64,000 nucleotides of DNA from DASUBV01 sp963725175. GTDB taxonomy: Bacteria > Actinomycetota > Actinomycetes > Streptosporangiales > Streptosporangiaceae. The notes under the pieces were generated by a model. That model worked only from the letters and a program-made list of their open reading frames with translations. It searched no databases and had not been told where the DNA came from. The DNA lies in assembly GCA_963725175.1 (NCBI GenBank), contig CAVRXH010000006.1, positions 1,054,001-1,118,000 of the forward strand, given 5' to 3'. Position numbers and translations under genes: made by a program. This document shows, piece after piece, positions 45,192 to 55,784 of the stretch (position 1 is the stretch's first letter; every line of letters begins with the position of its first letter).

Positions 45192-46721
45192 TTAGTCCAG
45201 GTAGTCGCGCAGGACCTGGGACCGGGACGGGTGGCGGAGCTTAGACATCGTCTTGGACTCGATCTGCCGGATCCGCTCCCTGGTGACCCCGTAGACCTTG
45301 CCGATCTCGTCCAGGGTCTTGGGCTGCCCGTCGGTCAGGCCGAATCGCATCGACACCACCCCGGCCTCCCGCTCGGACAGGGTGTCGAGCACCGAGTGGA
45401 GCTGCTCCTGCAGCAGGGTGAAGCTGACCGCCTCGCCCGGCTGGATGGCCTCGGAGTCCTCGATCAGGTCGCCGAACTCGCTGTCGCCGTCCTCGCCGAG
45501 CGGGGTGTGCAGCGAAATCGGCTCACGGCCGTACTTCTGCACCTCGATGACCTTTTCCGGGGTCATGTCCAGCTCGGCGGCCAGCTCCTCGGGAGTCGGC
45601 TCGCGGCCCAGGTCCTGCAGCATCTGCCGCTGCACCCTGGCCAGCTTGTTGATCACCTCGACCATGTGCACGGGGATCCGGATGGTGCGGGCCTGGTCGG
45701 CCATCGCCCGGGTGATCGCCTGCCGGATCCACCAGGTGGCGTAGGTGGAGAACTTGTAGCCCTTGGTGTAGTCGAACTTCTCCACGGCCCTGATCAGGCC
45801 CAGGTTGCCTTCCTGGATCAGGTCAAGGAACAGCATGCCGCGGCCGGTGTACCGCTTGGCCAGCGAGACCACCAGCCGCAGGTTCGCCTCCAGCAGGTGA
45901 TTCTTGGCCCGGCGGCCGTCGTCGGCGATCCACTCCAGGTCGAGCCGCTGCTCGGGGCGGAGCTGCTTGGCCTGGCCGTCGCCCAGCTTCTCCTCGGCGA
46001 ACAGCCCGGCCTCGATCCGCTTGGCGAGCTCGACCTCCTGCTCGGCGTTGAGCAGCGGGACCTTGCCGATCTGCTTGAGATAGTCCTTGACCGGGTCGGA
46101 CGTGGCGCCGGCCACCGCCACCTGGGCGGCGGGCAGGTCCTCGTCGTCGTCGCCGTAGACGAACGTCTCGTCCTCGGTCTCGGTCTCGGTGGTGGCCGCC
46201 TTGGCCGCCGGGGCCGCGGCGCCGTCCGCGGCAGGCACCTCGGCCGCGTCGCCGTCTTCCTCCTCGGCCGCCGCCTCAGGCGCCGCCTCGGCGTCGTCCT
46301 CCAGTTCGAGGTCGCCGTCGATCTCCTCGCCGTCGATCTCCTCGACGGCCAGGTCCTCCAGGTCTGGGTCGGTGTCCAGGCCATCGGCCCCTGGCAGCTC
46401 GGCGTCGCCGTCCTGGCTCTCGCCGTCCGCGTCGGGCCGCCTGGTGGCGACCTGCTCCGCCTGCGCCGTCACCTTCGCGCGCCCTTTGCCATTGCTGCCC
46501 CCAGCTGCCCGATCCGTCTGCTCTCCGGAGTCCGCGCCGCGCGCCGCGCGCTGCCGGGTACCCCGGCGGCCGGGCGCCCCGCCCTGAGCTTGCTCATCAG
46601 CGTCGTCCGCCAGCGCGACGGCACCCTCTGAGGATCCCCCACGGGCCTGCTGCGGAACACGCGTCCCCTGACCCGACGGCCGAGCACGCCGCCGGGCAGC
46701 AGAGCTAGCAGCGCCTGCCAC
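45192..46721 (-). CDS. sigA: Principal RNA polymerase sigma factor (SigA/HrdB/RpoD)
   Basis: About 509 residues if GTG 46721 is used, which has AAGGAAGGGG at suitable distance; GTG 46730 is too close to that site. A long acidic Ala/Glu/Asp-rich N-terminal region is followed by region 1.2 (DPVKDYLKQIGKVPLL), region 2 (RLVVSLAKRYTGRGMLFLDLIQEGN and YKFSTYATWWIRQAI), region 3 and region 4 helix-turn-helix (LDEIGKVYGVTRERIRQIE). Full-length group 1 sigma factor; directs housekeeping transcription, and the TTGACA/TAGxxT promoters of tiny genes 3 and 4 fit its expected specificity. Confidence 0.93.
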   Translation of the reverse strand: MAGAASSAARRRARPSGQGTRVPQQARGGSSEGAVALADDADEQAQGGAPGRRGTRQRAARGADSGEQTDRAAGGSNGKGRAKVTAQAEQVATRRPDADGESQDGDAELPGADGLDTDPDLEDLAVEEIDGEEIDGDLELEDDAEAAPEAAAEEEDGDAAEVPAADGAAAPAAKAATTETETEDETFVYGDDDEDLPAAQVAVAGATSDPVKDYLKQIGKVPLLNAEQEVELAKRIEAGLFAEEKLGDGQAKQLRPEQRLDLEWIADDGRRAKNHLLEANLRLVVSLAKRYTGRGMLFLDLIQEGNLGLIRAVEKFDYTKGYKFSTYATWWIRQAITRAMADQARTIRIPVHMVEVINKLARVQRQMLQDLGREPTPEELAAELDMTPEKVIEVQKYGREPISLHTPLGEDGDSEFGDLIEDSEAIQPGEAVSFTLLQEQLHSVLDTLSEREAGVVSMRFGLTDGQPKTLDEIGKVYGVTRERIRQIESKTMSKLRHPSRSQVLRDYLD

Positions 46722-47030
46722 CGCGGTCACCCCTTCCTTCGCTGGACGACTGGCCGCCGGCTGCCGGCCGCCGGCCGGGAGAACTGACAAGCGACACAGT
46801 CACCTCTCTGGCAAACGTCATGGCGAGAAACGGACCTTACCTGGCCGGGTTCGCCACCTGGACCAGGCAGCCACCCGATCCGGCGGGCAGCCGCCCGCGG
46901 AAGGCGAGCAGCGCCAGGTCCTGTCCCAACCACCTTAGGCGGAGTCTGAGGGTAGGTCGTACAGTCGCGGGCCGCCGGCGGGCTCCAGCGCCAGCCACGG
47001 GCACCGCCCGCAGAATGGTACCCGCATCCG
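46722..47030. other. Spacer upstream of sigma-factor gene
   Basis: 309 bp between the sigma-factor start and the end of the phosphatase gene, both on the minus strand. Presumably holds the sigma-factor promoter and leader; I cannot fix a convincing -35/-10 pair. A small out-of-frame ORF from ATG 46821 overlaps the sigma start region but is not supported by a ribosome site. Confidence 0.3.
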
Positions 47031-49175
47031 TCATGTCCGCCCCTTCCTCGTCGCTCCGGCCACCCGTGGCCGGCGGGCCAGCGCCTGGCCGTCCCGCTCC
47101 GGCACGTGCAGCACCAGCACTGTCACGTCGTCGTCCTGCTCGTACCCGGTCAGCATCCGGTCTACGAGATAAGTGAGCAGCCGCCCGGGATCTTCCGCGA
47201 CGCCGGGGGGCGCCTGCGAGGCCACGGCGACGAGCTCGTCCAGGCCCTTGTCCAGGCCGCGCTTGCGGTTCTCCACCAGTCCATCGGAATAGAGCACCGC
47301 GGTGTTGCCTGGCAGCAGCGGGAACCGGTACTGCTGGCGCGGACTTGCCCAGCCCAGCGGGGTTCCCGCCGGGGTGTCGTCCAGCCGGGGCGGCATGGTG
47401 GAGGACAGCATCAGCGGCGGCAGGTGCCCGGCATTTCCCGCCATGCCATCCCCTGTCTCGGGATCAACCACCAGGTAGGCGACTGTGGTGACCTGTTCCT
47501 CCAGCTCGGTGGCGATGAAAAGGCGGTCGAGGCCGGCCAGCACCGCGGCCGGGCGCGGGTCGGTCAGGGCCAGGGCGCGCAGCGCATTGCGTACCCGGCC
47601 CATGCCGGCCGCGGCGGTCAGCCCCTTGCCCATCACGTCGCCGGCCGCCACCGCGAGCTTGCCGTCGGGCAGCCGGAACGCGTCGTACCAGTCGCCGCCG
47701 ATCTCCATGTTCCTGGTGACCGGCAGGTACCTGGCCTCCAGCACGATGCCGGGCACCGTCGGCAGCCGGTCCGGCAGCAGGCTGCGCTGGAGCGTCTCGG
47801 CCGTGGTGTGCTCGCGCTCGAACAGCGAGGCACGCTCAAGCGCCAGCGCGCACTGACCGGCCAGCGCCTCAAGGAACACCCGCTCCTCGTCGGTGATCTG
47901 CCGCGGCCTGGTGAAGGAGAACCGCAGCGCGCCCAGCGGCGCGCCAGAGGACAGCAGCGGCAGGCCCACCCAGGACTGCTCGTCGCTATGCGTCAGGAAC
48001 AGGTCGAGGCTGACCTTGCCCTCGAAGTAGCGGCGCAGCGCGTCCCTGCTCTCGAACAGCAGCGGGTGCCGCTCGTTGATCGCGGCGGTCATCACGCTCG
48101 GGGTGTCCAGCGGGATGTCGCCGCTTGGCGCGCCGGGGCTGGACGGCAGGCCGCCAGGGTTGACCGTCTTGAGCCGCAGCCGGTCGGGGTCGAGCATCGC
48201 TACCGCGGACCGCTCCGCGCCGATCGCCGACCGGCCGACCTCGGTGATCACCTGGACCACCTGCTCGACGGTGAGCGCCTCGGCGAGCATCGAGGTGGCC
48301 TGCTGGAGCCGCGCGGTGCGCAGCGCCGCCGCGGAGAGCTGCTCGGTGAGCCTGCCGCGCATCTCCTCGGCCTCGCGCTGGCCGGTGACGTCGGTGCTGG
48401 CGCCGACCCACTCGATGATCTGCCCGTCCCGCTCGACCGCCACCGCCCGCACGTCGTAGTGCCGGTAGGAGCCGGTCTTATGACGGACCCGGTACCGGCC
48501 CTCGAACGCCTTGCCCGAGCGCAGGCTGTCCTGCCAGTCCTGCTCGACCCGCTCCCTGTCATCCGCGTGGATCACATCGAGCCAGCCGCTGGCCAGGTAC
48601 TCCTGCACGCTCTGGCCGGTGATCCAGCGCCACTCAGGCGAGTCCTCGGCGATCTCGCCGGTCGGCGTGGTCACCCAGACCACCTGAGCGCCGGCCTGCA
48701 CCAGCGACCGGTACCGCTCCTGGCTGCGCCGCAGCGCCTCGGCCTCGTCCTGGCGCCGCCCCTGATCCACCCCGATCAGCGTCACGCCGGCGATCCGCCC
48801 GTCGGCATCCCGCGAGGGATACCAGGAGAACGACCACCGCGCGGGCACCTGGCCCCCGTCCTTTGCCGGAACGGGCGGTGCGGCGGGAACCGAGTCAAGC
48901 AGCGGGACGCCGTCGGCCAGCACCCGGGCAAGCGCGGCCTCAGCGAACCTGGCCAGCGGCTCCGGCCACACCTGGGCCGGCGTGCGGCCGTCGTGCGCGG
49001 CGGGATCCAGGCCCGCGATCCGCGCGAGCGCGTGGTTGACCCGCTGGAAGCGCAGCTCAGCGTCGATGAAGGCGAATCCGACCGGTGCCTGGCGGAGCAG
49101 CGTGTCGAGCATCGCCGAGTCGGAGGAGTCCAGGCCGGGCGCGCGCGGCCTGGGCACGGACGTGCCGGTACTCAC
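47031..49175 (-). CDS. PAS-PAS-GAF-SpoIIE (PP2C) serine phosphatase
   Basis: 714 residues from GTG 49175; the frame extends to GTG 49241. Domains in order: PAS (about 20-110, LRQAPVGFAFIDAELRFQRVN), second PAS with PAC (about 150-270), GAF (about 300-460, AIGAERSAVAMLDPDRL), and SpoIIE phosphatase (about 480-695) with EIGGDWYDAF, VAAGDVMGKGLTAAAGM and LYSDGLVENR carrying the metal-binding Asp residues. Such proteins usually dephosphorylate anti-sigma-factor antagonists in stress signalling. No antagonist gene is adjacent. Confidence 0.9.
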   Translation of the reverse strand: MSTGTSVPRPRAPGLDSSDSAMLDTLLRQAPVGFAFIDAELRFQRVNHALARIAGLDPAAHDGRTPAQVWPEPLARFAEAALARVLADGVPLLDSVPAAPPVPAKDGGQVPARWSFSWYPSRDADGRIAGVTLIGVDQGRRQDEAEALRRSQERYRSLVQAGAQVVWVTTPTGEIAEDSPEWRWITGQSVQEYLASGWLDVIHADDRERVEQDWQDSLRSGKAFEGRYRVRHKTGSYRHYDVRAVAVERDGQIIEWVGASTDVTGQREAEEMRGRLTEQLSAAALRTARLQQATSMLAEALTVEQVVQVITEVGRSAIGAERSAVAMLDPDRLRLKTVNPGGLPSSPGAPSGDIPLDTPSVMTAAINERHPLLFESRDALRRYFEGKVSLDLFLTHSDEQSWVGLPLLSSGAPLGALRFSFTRPRQITDEERVFLEALAGQCALALERASLFEREHTTAETLQRSLLPDRLPTVPGIVLEARYLPVTRNMEIGGDWYDAFRLPDGKLAVAAGDVMGKGLTAAAGMGRVRNALRALALTDPRPAAVLAGLDRLFIATELEEQVTTVAYLVVDPETGDGMAGNAGHLPPLMLSSTMPPRLDDTPAGTPLGWASPRQQYRFPLLPGNTAVLYSDGLVENRKRGLDKGLDELVAVASQAPPGVAEDPGRLLTYLVDRMLTGYEQDDDVTVLVLHVPERDGQALARRPRVAGATRKGRT

Positions 49176-49210
49176 TGCCGACACCTCGCACCCGTGCGAG
49201 CGCGTGACAT
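49172..49210 (-). CDS. Possible 12-codon leader ORF coupled to the phosphatase
   Basis: ATG 49210 has the ribosome site AGGAAGGAG about 7 bases upstream, the best in this area, and encodes MSRARTGARCRQ before TGA. That TGA overlaps the GTG 49175 as GTGA, the form of translational coupling. The phosphatase's own longer start (49241) would cover it. Could be a regulatory uORF or simply a coincidental reading; weakly supported. Confidence 0.35.
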   Translation of the reverse strand: MSRARTGARCRQ

Positions 49211-49284
49211 GGAAGATCTCCTTCCTGCTCACTGCGGACACTTGAAGGCTAGCGGCAACAACGAGCGCAAGATGCCCTGCGAGG

Positions 49285-49320
49285 GGAACTGCCTGCGCCG
49301 ATATCGGCGCAGGCAGTTCC
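49285..49320. terminator. 36-bp perfect palindrome
   Basis: 18-bp arms with no spacer (49285-49302 and 49303-49320), between the ends of the ABC importer operon and the phosphatase gene. As RNA it forms a long hairpin, so most likely a terminator for the importer operon. Confidence 0.75.
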
Positions 49321-49360
49321 GTGCCGCCAAAAAGCAGGCCTGCGCCGTTATGCCGGCGCG

Positions 49361-51562
<2,202 letters not shown>

Positions 51563-51578
51563 GGGTCCTCATCGGTGC

Positions 51579-52541
51579 CTAGCGGGCCGGGTCCGGCGGC
51601 CTGAAGCTGTCGCGCAGGCCGTCGCCGAGCATGGTGAAGGCGACCACCACGCAGATGATGGCCAGGCCAGGCGGGTAGATCTGCCACCAGTAGCCGTCGT
51701 AGATGTACTGGATGCCGCTGCCGATCATGTCGCCCCAGTCGACCGCCGGCGGCTGCACGCCCAGGCCCAGGTAGCTGAGCGTGGCCAGGGTCAGGATCGC
51801 GTTCGCCACCTGGAAGGTCACGTTGACCACGATCGTGCCGGCCGCGTTCGGCGCGATGTGCCGCAGCACCGCCCGCACCCCGCCGCCGCCCATCACGTGC
51901 ACCACCTGCACGTACTCGCGCACCCGCAGGGTCAGCGACTCGGCGCGGACCAGCCGGGAGGTGCCCAGCCATGAGGTCGCCGCGATGACCAGCACCAGCA
52001 CCCAGGGCGACGGCGAGTAGATGGCCGTCAGGAGGAGCAGCAGCACCAGGGTCGGGATGGCGATGGCCGCGTCCACGATCCGCATCATGATCACGTCGAT
52101 GGCGCCGCCCAGGTACCCGGCGACGGCGCCCCACAGCGAGCCGAGCACGGCGGCCAGCGCGCCGGCCGCGATGCCCGCCTCCAGCGAGATCCGCCCGCCG
52201 GCCATCAGCTCGCCGAGCACGTCCTGCCCGGCCGGGTCGGTACCCAGCGGGTGGCCGGCCCCCGGCGGCTTGTTGGCCAGCCGGAGCGAGACGTGCAGGG
52301 CGTTCCAGTGGTAGACGAGCGGGCCGCCGAAGCAGAACACGCAGACGATCAGGATGATGACCAGGCCGGTGCAGGCCAGCGGACTGCCCGCGAGCACCCC
52401 GCGCGCCTGGCCGGCCGCGCTGGCCAGCCGGGAGGGCCGGGTGGGAAGGGCGGCCGGCGGCCCGGCCGGGGGCTGGGGGCGGCCTGGCGGCGGCTCGGCG
52501 GCGGCGTGCCTGCCCCGCCCCGTCCTCGGGTCGGCGGTCAT
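51579..52541 (-). CDS. ABC importer permease (DppC/OppC type)
   Basis: 320 residues with a Pro/Arg-rich cytoplasmic N-terminus, a first membrane helix near 60-80 and five more. HPLGTDPAGQDVLGELMAGGRISLEAGI is the OppC N-signature; the EAA-type coupling loop lies near VRAESLTLRVREYVQVVHVMGGG. Overlaps the DppB-type gene by 4 bp. Confidence 0.9.
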   Translation of the reverse strand: MTADPRTGRGRHAAAEPPPGRPQPPAGPPAALPTRPSRLASAAGQARGVLAGSPLACTGLVIILIVCVFCFGGPLVYHWNALHVSLRLANKPPGAGHPLGTDPAGQDVLGELMAGGRISLEAGIAAGALAAVLGSLWGAVAGYLGGAIDVIMMRIVDAAIAIPTLVLLLLLTAIYSPSPWVLVLVIAATSWLGTSRLVRAESLTLRVREYVQVVHVMGGGGVRAVLRHIAPNAAGTIVVNVTFQVANAILTLATLSYLGLGVQPPAVDWGDMIGSGIQYIYDGYWWQIYPPGLAIICVVVAFTMLGDGLRDSFRPPDPAR

Positions 52542-53491
52542 GCCCTGGCCGGCCTGACCCGCGGGTCGAGCACCGCGTACCCGATGTCGGCCAGCAGCGA
52601 GCCGAGCACGGCGCCGACCCCGACGACCAGCGTGCAGCCGAGGATCACCGGGAAGTCCCTGTTCTGCGCCGCCTGCCAGATCTGCCAGCCCATGCCCTGC
52701 ATGTTGAAGACGCTCTCGGTCACCAGGGCGCCGCCGATGATCTGCGGCAGGCTCAGCCCGGCCATCGTCACCAGCGGGACAAGCGCGTTCGGCAGCACGT
52801 GCCGCAGCAGCACCCGGCTTTCTGCCGAGCCCTTCGCCCGTGCGGTGCGCACGTAGTCCTCGCTCAGGCTGTCCGCGGCCGACGAGCGCATGTACCGGCT
52901 GAACAGCCCGACCGTGAGCAGCGTCAGGGTAATGACCGGCAGCGTCAGGTCATGCCAGTCGGTGATCACCCCGGCGAACCCCGGCGCCTGCGGGCCCTCG
53001 GCGCCGAACATGTGCAGCTTGACCGCGAACACCATGATCAGGACCGTGCCGAGGACGAACGACGGCGTCCCGTAGCAGACCGTGGTGAGCCCGCGCAGCA
53101 GGTGATCAGTCAGCCGGCCGCGGCGCACCGCCTGCGCCATCCCGGCCGGCACCGCGATGAGCAGCGCGAGCACCGTGGCGGTCACGGTCAGCGCCAGGGT
53201 CCGGGGCAGGCTCGCGGCCAGCAGCGTGGCCACCGGCTCGTTGCGCTGGTAGGAGAAGCCGAGGTTGCCGTGCAGCACCTGGCCCAGCCAGCTCACGTAC
53301 TGGAGCAGGAACGGCGTGTGCGCGCCGAACTCGGCCTGGAACTGGGCCAGTGCCTGGCCGCTCGGGTGCGGCCCGAGCATCGCCGTCACCATGCCGCCGG
53401 GCACCAGCCCGATCAGCAGGAACAAGATGAGCGTGACCAGCACCAGGACGGCCAGCGACTGAAGCAGCCGGCGGGCCAGGTAGGCGGTCAC
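52538..53491 (-). CDS. ABC importer permease (DppB/OppB type)
   Basis: 317 residues, six membrane helices. MTAYLARRLLQSLAVLVLVT at the start and the coupling segment SLSEDYVRTARAKGSAESRVLLRH are family hallmarks. Part of the operon substrate-binding protein, DppB, DppC, double ATPase. Confidence 0.9.
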   Translation of the reverse strand: MTAYLARRLLQSLAVLVLVTLILFLLIGLVPGGMVTAMLGPHPSGQALAQFQAEFGAHTPFLLQYVSWLGQVLHGNLGFSYQRNEPVATLLAASLPRTLALTVTATVLALLIAVPAGMAQAVRRGRLTDHLLRGLTTVCYGTPSFVLGTVLIMVFAVKLHMFGAEGPQAPGFAGVITDWHDLTLPVITLTLLTVGLFSRYMRSSAADSLSEDYVRTARAKGSAESRVLLRHVLPNALVPLVTMAGLSLPQIIGGALVTESVFNMQGMGWQIWQAAQNRDFPVILGCTLVVGVGAVLGSLLADIGYAVLDPRVRPARA

Positions 53492-53522
53492 CCGGCTGGC
53501 CCGGCCGGCTTGGCGCTGCGGC

Positions 53523-55433
53523 TCACTTCAGGTAGTACCAGTCTTCCGGCGTCAGCGTCAGCGTCGGCGGCTCGGTGGGCGCGTGCAGGTTATCGACGGT
53601 CTCGTTGAGCTGGTAGGGCGACTCCGGCTCCAGGACCACGGGGAGCTGCCCGTCCAGGTAGTTCTCCCAGGCGTAGAAGTCCTTGTAGAAGTCCTGCTTG
53701 CTGGCGTGCAGCGAGGCCTGGATCAGCTCGTCGTTCCTCTGGTTGTTGTAGTCGCCGAAGTTGTCGCCAGACCCGGTCTCGAACAGCTCCTCGCCGGTCG
53801 GCAGGTAGTCGGGCGAGTAGACCCAGCCCTGCCCCCAGTCCAGGATCTGCCAGCTGCACTTGGCCTCGGGGTGCGTCACGCCGTCACAGCCGCCGAGCTG
53901 GTGAGTCACGGCCTCGAAGCTGCCCTGCCTGACGCTGATGTGGATGCCCACCTCTAGCGCGTTGGAGACCATCTCCCTGACGGCCGACTGCACCCAGGAC
54001 ACCCCGGACACGTAGTAGATATTGAAGCCCAGCGCCTCGCCCTTGGTGATGTGCGCGCCGCACTCCCCCGGCCCGGTGCCGGGCGACTCGCACGTGGTGG
54101 TGCCGTTCGGCACCACATTCCAGCCGCGGCTTTCCAGCAGCTTGGTGGCGGCCGCCGGGTTCAGCACGTACTTGTCCCCGCCGCTGATCGCCTGCGGGGA
54201 CAGGTACTGAGTGACCGGGTCGTCGGCGACCGGGCCGACCAGCGCCTTGCCGTAGCCGTGCAGCGGCCCGTCGATGATGCCTTCCTGGTCCACCAGGTAC
54301 TGAATGGACTGCCGGATGTAGAGCTGCGCGAACAGCGGTCCGACCTGCGGGTTCATGAAGTCGTAGGGCATGTAGTTGATGCCCCACGCGGTCTGCGGCG
54401 CGAGCCGGTATCCCGCGACCGGGTTCTGGGACTGGCTGACCGTGCCGCCGGCCGGCGGCACCGGCGCGTCCACCGTCGGCAGGTAGCCGACATCCAGCCG
54501 GCTCGCCCCGGCCGCCTGGAGCTGGTTGTACTCGGCCTGCTCGGTGGTGAACGGGATTTCCTCGAACGTGGTGATGTGGTGCGGCGGCAGCTTGCCCCAG
54601 TAGCTCTTGTTCAGGGTGAAGACGGCGTCGCCGGCCAGGGCATAGCTTTTCAGCTTCCACGGCCCGTCCACGACGCTCCACAGCGGCGAGGTCGCGTAGG
54701 TCGAGGTGTCGGCGGCCTGCTTATTCAGGTAGCTGAGCACGGCGAGGCAGTCGCCGGGCACCGCCGCGCAGTTGCTGGGCCCGCTGGCGGTCCGGTCCCA
54801 GGCCTTGGGCATCGGCGTGATCTGGCTCAGCTCGTTGTCGGTGAACCAGATCGGCGTGTACTTGCCCTTGATCGTCATGGTGACCTCATCGGTGCCCACA
54901 GCATGCACGTCGGTCACGTTGTCGGGGAATTCACCGGGCACGTAACCGCCCCAGGCCGGGGCGCTCGAGGCGTCGGTCGCGATGAGCATGTTCATCCAGA
55001 ACATGACGTCGCTGGCGTCCACCGGCGTCCCGTCCGACCACTTGATGCCCGGCTTGAGCTTGATGGTGACCTGCTGGCCGTGGTAGGCCGGCTGGTAGGC
55101 CAGGCTCTCGGCGCCGTTCAGCGTCGGCTGGGTGCCCTTGCCGTACCAGTACAGGGTCCGGTACATCAGCTCCTGGAAGTAGTCCAGGTTGGTGACGGAG
55201 AAGTAACTCGCGCCCGTCATCGGGAAGATCCAGTTCGGCCACTGGGACGGCTGCATGGCCCAGGTCACCGTGCCGCCGCTCACCGGAGTAGTGCCGACCG
55301 AGGTCGAAGGGTCGCTGGAGCCGCAGGCCGATGCCGTCAGGACCAGCGCGGCCGCCATGCTGCCTCCCGACAGGGCCAGGCGAGCCCGGCGTCGCGTTCC
55401 GGGCCGGCGATCCCGCCAGTTCGTCCGCAACAT
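53523..55433 (-). CDS. Oligopeptide ABC transporter substrate-binding lipoprotein (SBP_bac_5)
   Basis: 636 residues from ATG 55433, chosen for AGTAGGAGTT about 8 bases upstream. Twin-Arg/basic N-terminus, hydrophobic stretch, then lipobox LTASAC with Cys at about residue 37, so membrane-anchored outside the cell. The mature part contains the SBP_5 signature region (QVTIKLKPGIKWSDGTPVDASD). Binds peptides or peptide-like solutes for the importer encoded downstream. Confidence 0.92.
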   Translation of the reverse strand: MLRTNWRDRRPGTRRRARLALSGGSMAAALVLTASACGSSDPSTSVGTTPVSGGTVTWAMQPSQWPNWIFPMTGASYFSVTNLDYFQELMYRTLYWYGKGTQPTLNGAESLAYQPAYHGQQVTIKLKPGIKWSDGTPVDASDVMFWMNMLIATDASSAPAWGGYVPGEFPDNVTDVHAVGTDEVTMTIKGKYTPIWFTDNELSQITPMPKAWDRTASGPSNCAAVPGDCLAVLSYLNKQAADTSTYATSPLWSVVDGPWKLKSYALAGDAVFTLNKSYWGKLPPHHITTFEEIPFTTEQAEYNQLQAAGASRLDVGYLPTVDAPVPPAGGTVSQSQNPVAGYRLAPQTAWGINYMPYDFMNPQVGPLFAQLYIRQSIQYLVDQEGIIDGPLHGYGKALVGPVADDPVTQYLSPQAISGGDKYVLNPAAATKLLESRGWNVVPNGTTTCESPGTGPGECGAHITKGEALGFNIYYVSGVSWVQSAVREMVSNALEVGIHISVRQGSFEAVTHQLGGCDGVTHPEAKCSWQILDWGQGWVYSPDYLPTGEELFETGSGDNFGDYNNQRNDELIQASLHASKQDFYKDFYAWENYLDGQLPVVLEPESPYQLNETVDNLHAPTEPPTLTLTPEDWYYLK

Positions 55434-55784
55434 GGCCGCAACTCCTACTCGCATGAGGAACCGCCCGTCCTTCTCCCGCGCCCAACCACCCTGCCGCGCC
55501 GGGGACTCAGCGCCGACATGCCTCGATCAGGAATTATGTCCTAGTTACCGAGGTTCGGCCCGCCGTTCGCCCGCACCCGGCCTGCCGCGCGAGGGACGCG
55601 GCACAGACCGCGTCGTTGCAGGACGCTACCGGACTAATCAGCCACACGTACAATAGATGGGCCGTATGACTGGTATCCGGCCGGCTCGACCATCGGCGCG
55701 AAAGCGGCCGGGTTAGAAGGAATCGGACGGCGCGCCGGGCGCAGCCATAGCGGCGTCACGAGAGAATCTGGGAAGCTGGGGACC
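55434..55784. other. Divergent spacer
   Basis: 351 bp between the divergent substrate-binding protein and the 557-residue protein genes. No gene, repeat or clear promoter was identified. Confidence 0.3.
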
